Shown here one piece after another: positions 47,377-55,945 of a stretch of DNA of 64,000 bases. Under the pieces are notes generated by a model. It did not search any database, was not told the DNA's origin, and saw only the letters and a list, made by a program, of their open reading frames with translations. Both the position numbers and the translations under genes were made by a program. Position 1 is the first letter of the stretch. Each line of letters starts with the position of its first letter. The DNA is from Acidobacteriota bacterium (lineage in GTDB: Bacteria; Acidobacteriota; Holophagae; Holophagales; Holophagaceae). The stretch is from assembly GCA_005788175.1 (NCBI GenBank), contig SXYX01000012.1, positions 124,001 through 188,000 of the forward strand. Reading direction: 5' to 3'.

Positions 47377-49245
47377 GTGATCACTTCTATTCTTCCTTTT
47401 CGTGATGTCCTACGGGAAGGTAAAAAAATTCTTTTTGATGGCTCAACCTCGAGCGCACTCTTCGAAAAAGGATTGGGGACCAATAGAAATTTTGACGAAG
47501 CAAGTTTAAAGCATCCCGATTGGGTTCAATCTATCCATCTTGAATTCTTAAAGGCTGGATCTCAAGTATTAACTACTAATACATGGGGGGCCAATCGCTT
47601 TCGACTTGCTTCCTATGGTCTTGAACATCAAGTGGAGGCAATCAATTTAGCTTCCGTAAAACTTGCTCAGTCAGCCCGATCTGAAAATGATAGTTCTGCT
47701 TGGATCGGAGGATGTCTTGGACCTTTGGGTCTGCGCATTGAGCCATGGGGGCCTACCTCCTTTGATGAGGCTAAAGCCTGTTTTAGAGAGCAGGCTTTAG
47801 TTTTACAAAAGGCAGGAATCGATTGCTTCATCCTGGAATCTTTTGAAGATATTCAGGAAATCCATCAAGCCATCTTGGCCATTCAGGAAATCGGTTCAAC
47901 CCCTATTGTGGCTATGATGAACACCAACGATGAAGGCTCTGCTCTCTTCGGATGTTCAGCCGAACAAATCGGTCAATCCCTAACCGAGTGGGGAGTGGAT
48001 GTTCTAGGAGTTAACGGAGGCAATGGTCCAGCGGTCCATCTTAGAATTTTGGAGCGTTTAAGAAGAGTGACCTCACTTCCTCTAATTTCTCAACCAAGTC
48101 CGGGTCTACCCAATGTAGTTGATGGACGTGTATTCTTCATGGCCTCCCCTCAATACTTGGGAGAATTTGCAAATAAAGCTCTCGCACTCGGAGCTCAGTG
48201 CTTAGGGGGATGCAGCGGTACCAGCCCTGATCACATCCGGGCTATGGGGGGCTCGTTCAGACAAGCTCGTGCGTTTCATCACTCTGTATCTCCAGTAGTT
48301 GAAATCAAACGAACAGAAAGTATCAAAGAGGCGATACCCCAAGCCAAACGAAGTTTATGGGCCAAAAAAGTTGTTAATGGAGACTTCGTTACGTCTGTAG
48401 AACTAGTTCCTCCTAATGGGATGGAATTGGAGAAAATGATTGAAAAGGCCCGTCATTGTCAGTCTTTAGGGGTGGATGCGATCAACATTCCCGATGGCCC
48501 CCGAGCTATGGCTCGTATCAGCGCTCTTGCGACCGCCGTCATTGTGGAGCGAGAAGTGGGGATCGAAACTGTCCTCCATTATGCGTGTCGCGACCGTAAT
48601 CTTTTAGGAATGCAAAGCGATCTTCTTGGAGCGGCTGCGCTGAAACTAAAAAATATTTTAGCCGTTACAGGCGATCCGCCCAAACTCGGCCCCTATCCGA
48701 ATGCTACGGGTGTCTTCGATGTAGATGCCATTGGCCTTGTTCATATTCTAAGAAATTTGAATATTGGAATTGATATCGGGGGTGGAGGCATCGGCAGTCC
48801 GACCGCTTTTAGCATTGGCGTAGGAGCGAATCCTGTGGCTCCCGATATACACAAAGAAGAGTCGAGGTTTAAGTGGAAAGTAGAAGCAGGTGCGGAATGG
48901 GCTATCACCCAACCTATTTTTGATGCCACGGCCCTGTTTAAGTTTCTTGATTTTGCCCAACCCCTAGGTATTCCCATCGTGGCTGGCATTTGGCCATTCA
49001 AACATCTCAAGAATGCAGAGTTTATGGCTAACGAAGTTCCTGGAGTATTTGTCCCACCGTCTCTTTTAGAGAGAATGGGGCGATTTTCCTCTCAGGCCGA
49101 TCAACTCAAAGAGGGACAATCTATTGCCAGAGAATTAATGGAGAAAGTTGCCTCTCGGGTAGCGGGTTTTCAAATCAGTGCACCCTTCGGACAGGTTGAA
49201 AATATCGCTCCCCTTCTCGAAGACCGCAAGACGGGGAGAATTTGA
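47377..49245 (+). CDS. metF: Homocysteine methyltransferase-like domain fused to methylenetetrahydrofolate reductase (YitJ/MetF type)
   Basis: Two-domain protein of 622 residues. The N-terminal domain (about 10-310) is like the homocysteine-binding domain of MetH and BhmT. The C-terminal domain (about 340-610) is MetF-like: Y-A-C-R-D-R-N-L, A-V-T-G-D-P-P, and Q-P-I-F-D near the end; it should reduce methylene-THF to methyl-THF with FAD. Same layout as B. subtilis YitJ, also SAM-riboswitch-controlled. In the N-terminal domain two of the three zinc-binding cysteines are missing: V-N-G-G (residue 214, normally N-C) and G-G-C-S-G (Ser280, normally C-C). That half may not be an active methyltransferase. 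GTG start; the next gene overlaps its stop by 4 nt. Confidence 0.9.
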   Translation: MITSILPFRDVLREGKKILFDGSTSSALFEKGLGTNRNFDEASLKHPDWVQSIHLEFLKAGSQVLTTNTWGANRFRLASYGLEHQVEAINLASVKLAQSARSENDSSAWIGGCLGPLGLRIEPWGPTSFDEAKACFREQALVLQKAGIDCFILESFEDIQEIHQAILAIQEIGSTPIVAMMNTNDEGSALFGCSAEQIGQSLTEWGVDVLGVNGGNGPAVHLRILERLRRVTSLPLISQPSPGLPNVVDGRVFFMASPQYLGEFANKALALGAQCLGGCSGTSPDHIRAMGGSFRQARAFHHSVSPVVEIKRTESIKEAIPQAKRSLWAKKVVNGDFVTSVELVPPNGMELEKMIEKARHCQSLGVDAINIPDGPRAMARISALATAVIVEREVGIETVLHYACRDRNLLGMQSDLLGAAALKLKNILAVTGDPPKLGPYPNATGVFDVDAIGLVHILRNLNIGIDIGGGGIGSPTAFSIGVGANPVAPDIHKEESRFKWKVEAGAEWAITQPIFDATALFKFLDFAQPLGIPIVAGIWPFKHLKNAEFMANEVPGVFVPPSLLERMGRFSSQADQLKEGQSIARELMEKVASRVAGFQISAPFGQVENIAPLLEDRKTGRI

Positions 49246-49535
49246 TGAAGCCTTGTCGTATTCATTTTATTCTTGAGGGCATGGTCGTCGAGGCCCCATC
49301 GGGGATTTCCCTGGAAGAAGTAGCGACTTTTTCCCATGCCGATATTACTTTTGGTTGCAAATCAGGATCGTGTGGTACGTGTCGAGTTTCGATTCCTAAC
49401 CAGCACACTCAGTGCATTCCTCCTTCGGCAGAAGAGGCTTCGTTTATTAAACAATTAGGCGGTTCGCCAAATGAACGATTAGCTTGCCAAGTAAAAATTC
49501 TTGGGGACATTAATGTGGAATATTTGGGTCTATGA
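49242..49535 (+). CDS. Plant-type [2Fe-2S] ferredoxin
   Basis: Small electron-transfer protein of 97 residues. The cluster motif G-C-K-S-G-S-C-G-T-C is the classical C-x4-C-x2-C, with the fourth cysteine in L-A-C-Q near residue 85. It begins with ATGATG overlapping the metF-fusion stop and its stop overlaps the metH start (ATGA), so all three are translationally coupled. The likely job, by inference, is to give electrons for reductive reactivation of cobalamin in MetH or to serve MetF. MetH of E. coli uses flavodoxin for this. Confidence 0.85.
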   Translation: MMKPCRIHFILEGMVVEAPSGISLEEVATFSHADITFGCKSGSCGTCRVSIPNQHTQCIPPSAEEASFIKQLGGSPNERLACQVKILGDINVEYLGL

Positions 49536-52500
49536 AAACACTAGAATCGATTCTACAAGAACGAACTTTTCTGCTCGATGGGGGTATGGGAACGCAAATA
49601 TTTGCCCACAAGCCAACAGTCGACGATTATGGAGGTCCTCAGTGGGAGGGTTGTCCTGAAATACTCAACCGTCGTCGTCCCTCATGGATCCGGGATATAC
49701 ATCAAAGTTATTTCGAGGCCGGTTCAGACGGAGTGGAGACTAATACCTTCGGATGCAACGAACTAGTTCTATCGGACTTTGGGCTTGAAAAAGAAGCTTA
49801 TCAATTAAATGTTGAAGCGGCGCAACTTGCTCAAGAAGTGGCGCGATCCTTTACTACCCCAAAATTTGTCATTGGGTCCGTAGGCCCTGGGACTAGGCTC
49901 TTAACGTTAGGTCACACCCATTACGATGTCATGCTTCGCTCCTACATGAATCAGATTGAAGGTTTAATGGAAGGGGGCGTCGATGCTCTACTCTTTGAGA
50001 CATGCCAAGATTTAGCACAAATTAAATTAGTGGTTCGCGCTGCCAAGTCTGTCATGTTGCGACGTCAGAAAAAAGTTCCTATTTGGGTTCAAGCCACTAT
50101 AGAAACGACTGGAACCCTCTTGGTGGGTAGCGAGATGGCCTCCGTTCTGACCACCATTGAACCCTTAGGCGTTGATGTTCTAGGCATGAATTGCGCTACA
50201 GGACCCAACGAAATGCATGCACACCTCCAAGTTCTTGCGGAACAAAGTCCTTTTATGATTAGTTGTGTACCGAATGCAGGAATACCTGAAAACAAAGGGG
50301 GGCATGTTCATTACCCCTTAGATTCGGAAGCCTTTGCAGCCGATGTGCTAAAACTTGGACAAGAATTTGGAATTAATATTTTGGGTGGATGCTGCGGAAC
50401 CACGCCTGAACACATAAAAGCCTTGTCCAAAGTGATTGGGTCTGTGACTCCCAAGCCTCGTGCGCGAACGTCCGAGCGCAGTATTTCAAGCCTTTATAGT
50501 TCGCTCAATCTTGCTCAACTTCCTCCGCCGATTATTGTGGGAGAGCGGACAAATGCCAATGGATCAAGAAAATTCAAGGATCTCCTAGCCTCTGAGGACT
50601 GGGAAGGCCTTGTTTCAATCGCCAAAGATCAACAAAAGGAAGGCGCTCATCTACTCGATGTATGCGTCGCCTATGTCGGCCGCGATGAAGTAAGAGACAT
50701 GGAGGAGGTCTTAAAGCGGGTAGTCGTCCAAACCACTCTCCCCCTGATGATTGATTCAACAGAAGTCCCCGTAATCGAAAGAGCCCTTCAAGTAGCTCCG
50801 GGTAAATGCATTGTAAATTCTATTAACTTTGAAGATGGCGATGAGCGTGCACGACAAGTCATTGAGCTATGCAAGACTTACGGAGCAGGCCTGGTTGCGC
50901 TAACAATCGATGAGCGTGGTATGGCTAAAACACGTCAACAAAAGTTTGAGGTTGCTCGTCGACTCATTCAGTTAGCCGAATCCTATGGGCTCCCCCAAGG
51001 TGATCTCATCATTGACCCTCTCACCTTTACCCTGGGAAGCGGAGATGAAGAGTTCCGCGGGAGTGCGGTAGAAACCCTTGAGGCCATTGCTCTCATTAAA
51101 GAAAATTACCCCGAGGTTAGAACCATCCTCGGGGTTAGTAATGTCAGTTTTGGATTAATGCCCCAGGCACGACATAGTCTGAATGCCCTCATGTTGTATC
51201 ACGGGGTTAAAAAAGGTCTGGACTTCGCCATTTTTAATTCAGCTAAAGTGATTCCGGTAGCCAAAATCGAATTAAACGAACGAACAATGATTGAGGATCT
51301 CATTTTTGATCGTCGACGAGAAGGTTACGATCCTCTCAAAAGTATCTTGGCTCATTTCTCGACCAAGCCACAGATTGTTAAAACAGAAATGGATCAATCA
51401 GTTCCTTTAAAAGAGAGAATTGCATTGGGAATTATTGACGGAGAAAAACAACGAATTGTTATCGATGTTCAGAAAGCTCTCGACCAAGGCGATGACCCTC
51501 TTTGGCTGATTAACGAAGTTTTATTGGGAGCGATGAAGGTTGTAGGGGAACGTTTTGGCTCAGGGGAAATGCAATTGCCTTTTGTCTTAGAGAGTGCGGA
51601 AGCTATGAAAGTAGCGATTGCCGTCATTGAACCGCGACTTCCCAAGGAAAGTAATACAACCAAAGGTCGGATCATCTTGGCAACCGTTAAGGGCGATGTT
51701 CACGATATTGGAAAAAATTTAGTGGATATCATTCTGTCGAATAATGGTTTTGAAGTAAAAAATATCGGAATCAAGAAACCCATAGAGGATATTCTTCAAA
51801 CCTATTCGGAATGGCCCGCAGACGCGATTGGGCTTTCAGGATTATTGGTAAAATCTACAGTTATTATGAAAGAAAATTTAACTTATATGCAGCAAAGAGG
51901 CTTTGATATCCCAGTAATTTTAGGAGGGGCAGCGTTGACACGACAATACGTAGAAACTACGTGTCGGGAGTGTTACCAGGGTCCCGTGTACTATGCTTCC
52001 GATGCTTTCGAAGGCTTGCGGTTAATGCAGGAACTGAAAGAGGGTTCGCTATCCCCAACTTCCAAGGCCGCTCTTGCAGCTGAAGAAGCACCTTCACTGA
52101 AGATCATTGAGAAAGGCCATCAAGCGGTCGACCTAACCCCAGCCGGACAGAGTTCGTGGGTCCGACGAATGGACGTAACTCCCACCCCTCCCTTTTGGGG
52201 GGTAAAAACTCACAGAGCCAGCCTTGAAGAATTGTGGTCTTATCTCGATACTTGGGTTTTGATTCATCATCGATGGGGCTATTCACAAGGATCACTAAGT
52301 TCCGAAGCGTTCACTAAACTCCAAAGAGAAAAAGTAGAGCCTCAACTTCAAGAGTGGAAGGAACGGCTTCTTCAACTTAATTTCATTCAGCCCCAGGCTT
52401 GCTATGGTTACTTTCCCGTTCGCGCAGAGAGAGAAAATCTTCAATGGTTCGATCCCGAAGCCAAGAAGATTTTATCTACCATGTCTTTTCCCCGACAAAA

Positions 52501-52963
52501 TAAAGGGAGGCGCCTAAGTATTCCGGACTTTTTTAGCTCCTCCAGTGAAAGATTAGATGTGGGAGCCTGTCAATTGGTGACGCTAGGACAGGAGCCCGCA
52601 GAATTCACCCAGAAACTATACAGTACAGGTCAGTTTTCAGAATACTTTTTAGCCCATGGACTCATGACCGAACTCACTGAGGCTTATGCCGAACTTCTTC
52701 ATGCTCACATTCGAAAAGAATTGGGTATCGATGGTAAGGATGCACCTCATCGCCGTCAACTTTACGCGCAAGGATATCAGGGGTCTCGGTTTTCTTTTGG
52801 CTATCCTGCCTGTCCAGATCTCGAAGGCAACCAACCTCTGCTTCATCTTTTAGACGCCTCTCAAATTGGTGTTGAGTTGACCGAATCTTTTCAGATGGAT
52901 CCCGAGTTTTCAACGAGCGCATTAATTGCTTGGCATCCTCAAGCCCGTTATTTTTCTGTTTAG
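49532..52963 (+). CDS. metH: Cobalamin-dependent methionine synthase MetH
   Basis: Four-module enzyme of 1143 residues moving a methyl group from methyl-THF to homocysteine through cobalamin. Modules in order: homocysteine domain (about 1-310) with all zinc ligands (M-N-C-A-T-G and G-G-C-C-G-T); pterin-binding domain (about 335-610); cobalamin-binding domain (about 640-880) with G-D-V-H-D-I-G-K-N, the D-x-H-x-x-G motif near residue 725; and the SAM-dependent activation domain (about 890-1143) with G-Y-P-A-C-P-D. The activation domain implies a need for one-electron reduction, which fits the ferredoxin gene just before. Start overlaps the ferredoxin stop (ATGA). Confidence 0.97.
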   Translation: MKTLESILQERTFLLDGGMGTQIFAHKPTVDDYGGPQWEGCPEILNRRRPSWIRDIHQSYFEAGSDGVETNTFGCNELVLSDFGLEKEAYQLNVEAAQLAQEVARSFTTPKFVIGSVGPGTRLLTLGHTHYDVMLRSYMNQIEGLMEGGVDALLFETCQDLAQIKLVVRAAKSVMLRRQKKVPIWVQATIETTGTLLVGSEMASVLTTIEPLGVDVLGMNCATGPNEMHAHLQVLAEQSPFMISCVPNAGIPENKGGHVHYPLDSEAFAADVLKLGQEFGINILGGCCGTTPEHIKALSKVIGSVTPKPRARTSERSISSLYSSLNLAQLPPPIIVGERTNANGSRKFKDLLASEDWEGLVSIAKDQQKEGAHLLDVCVAYVGRDEVRDMEEVLKRVVVQTTLPLMIDSTEVPVIERALQVAPGKCIVNSINFEDGDERARQVIELCKTYGAGLVALTIDERGMAKTRQQKFEVARRLIQLAESYGLPQGDLIIDPLTFTLGSGDEEFRGSAVETLEAIALIKENYPEVRTILGVSNVSFGLMPQARHSLNALMLYHGVKKGLDFAIFNSAKVIPVAKIELNERTMIEDLIFDRRREGYDPLKSILAHFSTKPQIVKTEMDQSVPLKERIALGIIDGEKQRIVIDVQKALDQGDDPLWLINEVLLGAMKVVGERFGSGEMQLPFVLESAEAMKVAIAVIEPRLPKESNTTKGRIILATVKGDVHDIGKNLVDIILSNNGFEVKNIGIKKPIEDILQTYSEWPADAIGLSGLLVKSTVIMKENLTYMQQRGFDIPVILGGAALTRQYVETTCRECYQGPVYYASDAFEGLRLMQELKEGSLSPTSKAALAAEEAPSLKIIEKGHQAVDLTPAGQSSWVRRMDVTPTPPFWGVKTHRASLEELWSYLDTWVLIHHRWGYSQGSLSSEAFTKLQREKVEPQLQEWKERLLQLNFIQPQACYGYFPVRAERENLQWFDPEAKKILSTMSFPRQNKGRRLSIPDFFSSSSERLDVGACQLVTLGQEPAEFTQKLYSTGQFSEYFLAHGLMTELTEAYAELLHAHIRKELGIDGKDAPHRRQLYAQGYQGSRFSFGYPACPDLEGNQPLLHLLDASQIGVELTESFQMDPEFSTSALIAWHPQARYFSV

Positions 52964-53050
52964 TAGGTTAAAAAAGTATCTTTATGATCAAAAGAATGGT
53001 CTCATTAATTTCCACCCAGCGTTTACAGGACGCTTAGTGAGTGAGAACCT

Positions 53051-54244
53051 ATGGCACGTTTAAAAAAACAATGGTCAGCCACCGAATCAATTGCCTTAGC
53101 GGCCGAAATAAAAAAAACATTATCCATTAGTCACCGGCAAGCCAAAGGCCTAATCGATGGGCGATGCGTCTTGGTGGATGAAGAGATCATTCAAAAACAT
53201 GGTCATCGATTGATTGTAGGCCAGGTAATCCGTGTTGATTATGACCCTGAAAGAGTTTATGAATTAATTCCAACCCGATCGAAAATAGATGCCACTCCCT
53301 TTGAGACGCTCTTTGAAGACAAGCACTTACTTTTTGTAAATAAACCAGCAGGTCTCCTCACGGTTCCGAGTGATAATGCGAAAGATTCTTCGTTAGCCGA
53401 ACAAATTTCTAATCATTACCGTCAGCGGGGCTTTCGTCGCTTCGAACTCTATATTGTTCACCGACTCGATAAATTTACGAGTGGCGTAATGGTGTTCGCT
53501 AAAACGCCCGAAGGGCTCAACGGTCTTAAAAAACTCTTTAACCTTCACAAGATTCAGCGCATCTATAAAGCAATTTTAGTAGGAGAACTCCCAGAAAATA
53601 GCGGGACCCTTAGAGATCAATTAATGGAACAGGCTAAGACGCTCCGAATGAAGGTAATTAAGGGCAAAAGTCCAACCATGGGAGTGAAAGAAGCCATAAC
53701 ACATTACCGCGTCATTGAGCGATTACCGAACCATACTGTTTTGGAGATTCGCCTTGAGACTGGACGACGTAATCAAATCCGAGTTCAATTTGCAGATCGA
53801 GGCTATCCACTCTTAGGAGACCAGGTCTATGGGCAAGAAAGTCCTCTCATCAATCGCCAAGCCCTCCATGCTGAACTCCTCGGATTTACCCATCCTGTAA
53901 CTGGTCAACAAATCACTGTGATCTCAAAAAGTCCATATGATATTAATCGAGTTTTAGAATTACTTCGAAACCAAAGAAGACTTCACCGAGCTGAGATAGG
54001 TATTCAAGGAGACACCGGTATATATAAACCCCACATCACAGATACTCAAAAAAAGAAGCGGGTCGATCGAATGAAGAAGTTTCAGGAACAAACCACACTT
54101 CTTCCCAAAACGTATAAGAAAAATGTACGATCTTTGAGCCAATCGAAACAGGGTTCCAAGCAAAGAGAACAAAAAAACTCAAAGATAACTAAAAGTCCAT
54201 CAATAACTCGAACCTGGAAAAGAAAATCTGATCGAAATAAATAG
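53051..54244 (+). CDS. RluA-family pseudouridine synthase with S4 domain
   Basis: RNA-modifying enzyme of 397 residues. An S4-like RNA-binding segment is near the N-terminus (R-Q-A-K-G-L-I-D-G-R-C-V-L-V); the catalytic motif H-R-L-D-K-F-T-S-G holds the aspartate, and R-R-N-Q-I-R-V-Q-F is also present. The last 90 residues are Lys/Arg/Ser/Thr-rich, longer than usual, and probably add RNA binding. It is most like RluC/RluD/RluA-type enzymes; the target uridine cannot be told. Its end is 4 nt from that of folD. Confidence 0.88.
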   Translation: MARLKKQWSATESIALAAEIKKTLSISHRQAKGLIDGRCVLVDEEIIQKHGHRLIVGQVIRVDYDPERVYELIPTRSKIDATPFETLFEDKHLLFVNKPAGLLTVPSDNAKDSSLAEQISNHYRQRGFRRFELYIVHRLDKFTSGVMVFAKTPEGLNGLKKLFNLHKIQRIYKAILVGELPENSGTLRDQLMEQAKTLRMKVIKGKSPTMGVKEAITHYRVIERLPNHTVLEIRLETGRRNQIRVQFADRGYPLLGDQVYGQESPLINRQALHAELLGFTHPVTGQQITVISKSPYDINRVLELLRNQRRLHRAEIGIQGDTGIYKPHITDTQKKKRVDRMKKFQEQTTLLPKTYKKNVRSLSQSKQGSKQREQKNSKITKSPSITRTWKRKSDRNK

Positions 54245-54248
54245 AGTT

Positions 54249-55166
54249 TTATTTTTTTCTCATTCGATAGGCATCAAGCGTATTACTCATCAGCATGGCA
54301 ACCGTAAGGGGCCCAACCCCACCAGGTACAGGCGTGATGAAGGACGCTACTTGCTCTGCCTCTCCGAAACGAACATCTCCAACCAAAAGAGATCCTTTAT
54401 TGATTAATTGGCTATAGCGTTCCGGTTCAGACAACTTGAGATACGGAGCTGCAGAGGGGTTGGTAATGCGATTAATACCTACGTCTACAACGACAGCTCC
54501 TGGCTTAATCCATGATCCATGGACAAAGCCTGGGCGTCCAACGGCAGCCACTAAAATATCCGCTTTTTGACATATTTCTTTGAGATGTTCGGTATGAGAA
54601 TGTGTAACAGTCACCGTTGCATTAGATTCAAGCATCATAGTGGAAAGAGGTTTACCTACAATTATCGACCGACCTAAAATGACTGCATGTTTGCCTCGTA
54701 CGGTAACGTTATTGATTTCTAAAAGACGCATTATACCTAGTGGCGTGCATGGGAATAGGCCCTTTCGTCCTTGTAATAAACGAATCTGATTGTGAGGTGT
54801 AAAACCATCGACATCTTTAGAGGGATCAATACGATTTACAAGATTAATCGCGTCTAGATGAGATGGAAGAGGCATTTGGACCAGAATTCCATCAATATTC
54901 TGGGATCGATTTAGCTCGTCAATAGCCAATGTGACTTCTTCCATCGCGGCTGAGGAAGGTAATCGATATTCCTTACTAAAAATTCCAACTGACTCGCAAG
55001 CCTTGAGTTTATGACCAACGTAAACTTGGCTTGCCGGGTTATCTCCTACGACAATGACGGCTAATCCAGGTTTCCTGAAATTATATTGCGTCGACGTTAC
55101 AACGCCTTCTCGGACTGTATCGAGAATCTTTTGAGCGGCGATTTTCCCGTCAAGAATTTGAGCCAT
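54249..55166 (-). CDS. folD: Methylenetetrahydrofolate dehydrogenase/cyclohydrolase FolD
   Basis: Bifunctional one-carbon enzyme of 305 residues interconverting methylene-THF, methenyl-THF and formyl-THF. Y-V-G-H-K (Tyr and Lys of the active site), Q-M-P-L-P, P-C-T-P-L-G, G-R-S-I-I-V-G-K-P and P-V-P-G-G-V-G-P are conserved. It supplies methylene-THF for MetF. Convergent with the pseudouridine synthase gene; divergent from the rimP leader. Confidence 0.95.
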   Translation of the reverse strand: MAQILDGKIAAQKILDTVREGVVTSTQYNFRKPGLAVIVVGDNPASQVYVGHKLKACESVGIFSKEYRLPSSAAMEEVTLAIDELNRSQNIDGILVQMPLPSHLDAINLVNRIDPSKDVDGFTPHNQIRLLQGRKGLFPCTPLGIMRLLEINNVTVRGKHAVILGRSIIVGKPLSTMMLESNATVTVTHSHTEHLKEICQKADILVAAVGRPGFVHGSWIKPGAVVVDVGINRITNPSAAPYLKLSEPERYSQLINKGSLLVGDVRFGEAEQVASFITPVPGGVGPLTVAMLMSNTLDAYRMRKK

Positions 55167-55264
55167 TAACTCTATTATCGAATGAGACTCTAAATATAGG
55201 GTTCTTAATTTGTCAATCGTTTGTAAAATCCCTTAGAATATAGGGGCTCCTACACTTTTCCTGC

Positions 55265-55293
55265 TTGAGTTTATTGCACGCTAGGGATACAAT
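55265..55293 (+). promoter_or_regulatory. Candidate promoter of rimP-nusA-infB
   Basis: TTGAGT at 55265 and TACAAT at 55288 with exactly 17 bp between. Predicted transcript start is near 55300. The layout is close to the atp promoter in this window (TTGAGC-17-TAAAAT). Confidence 0.55.
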
Positions 55294-55312
55294 AATTATT
55301 ACAATTCGACTC

Positions 55313-55361
55313 GATGCGCTCAGCATCAGACGGATGGGTGCTCTACCCATCCTTTTTTTTT
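55313..55361 (+). terminator. Leader terminator/attenuator upstream of rimP-nusA-infB
   Basis: Two stems in tandem. The first is GATGC (55313) with GCATC (55323). The second is GGATGGGT (55332-55339) with ACCCATCC (55345-55352), followed by nine T residues (55353-55361). The second is a textbook intrinsic terminator lying 10 nt before the rimP ATG. Nothing upstream on this strand needs terminating, so it is most likely an attenuator. Confidence 0.7.
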
Positions 55362-55370
55362 GATTTTTTT

Positions 55371-55931
55371 ATGATTAATCTCCCCCTACTCCAACCTCGC
55401 CTCGAAACTCAAATAACCCTTTTGGGTTATGAGTTATTAGCTCTCGAGAGAGCAAATCAGAACGGACAAGATATTTTGCGACTTTATATTGACCATGCCA
55501 CATCTAATGACCCTAAAAAAAAGGTGAATATAGATGATTGCGTGAAAGTTCATGAATCGCTGATGGCTTGGATTGATATCGAGTTTCCCAATATTCGGGA
55601 TCAATGGGGGCTAGAGATCTCAAGTCCAGGTATGGAACGACCGTTAGTGAAGCCGGCTCATTTTTCTCGTTTTACTGGTCGTCTTATACGCGTCCAAACC
55701 ACACGTCCCATTAATGGTCAAAAGAAATTTAAAGGCTGGATTGGCTCGCTTACTCCTACAGAATTCTTAATTGAAGAAGATGGTCAAATTAAAACGATTC
55801 CTTTTGATTTAATTGATAAAGCTAAACTTGCTCCTTTTGATGAAGCAAGTACCCCCCCACCAAAACATTTCCAAGGGCGCATAACCGCTCTTCCTCAAGC
55901 CGAGACGGAGACAAGTCTCGGGGAAGCCTAA
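55371..55931 (+). CDS. rimP: Ribosome maturation factor RimP
   Basis: Protein of 186 residues for 30S subunit maturation, first gene of the nusA operon. Visible: L-G-Y-E-L-L-A-L-E, V-N-I-D-D-C, E-I-S-S-P-G-M-E-R-P-L and R-F-T-G. I chose the ATG at 55371 because RimP begins near here; the frame is also open from an ATG at 55314, which would place the terminator hairpin inside the coding sequence (a Phe-rich stretch). No Shine-Dalgarno sequence precedes 55371 (only T-rich sequence). nusA starts 14 nt after its stop. Confidence 0.9.
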   Translation: MINLPLLQPRLETQITLLGYELLALERANQNGQDILRLYIDHATSNDPKKKVNIDDCVKVHESLMAWIDIEFPNIRDQWGLEISSPGMERPLVKPAHFSRFTGRLIRVQTTRPINGQKKFKGWIGSLTPTEFLIEEDGQIKTIPFDLIDKAKLAPFDEASTPPPKHFQGRITALPQAETETSLGEA

Positions 55932-55945
55932 ACACAGGAGGATAT

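Noticed and set aside
53018-53034. Small hairpin AGCGT/ACGCT after metH as a terminator
   Set aside because: No T run follows in either direction; stem too short.
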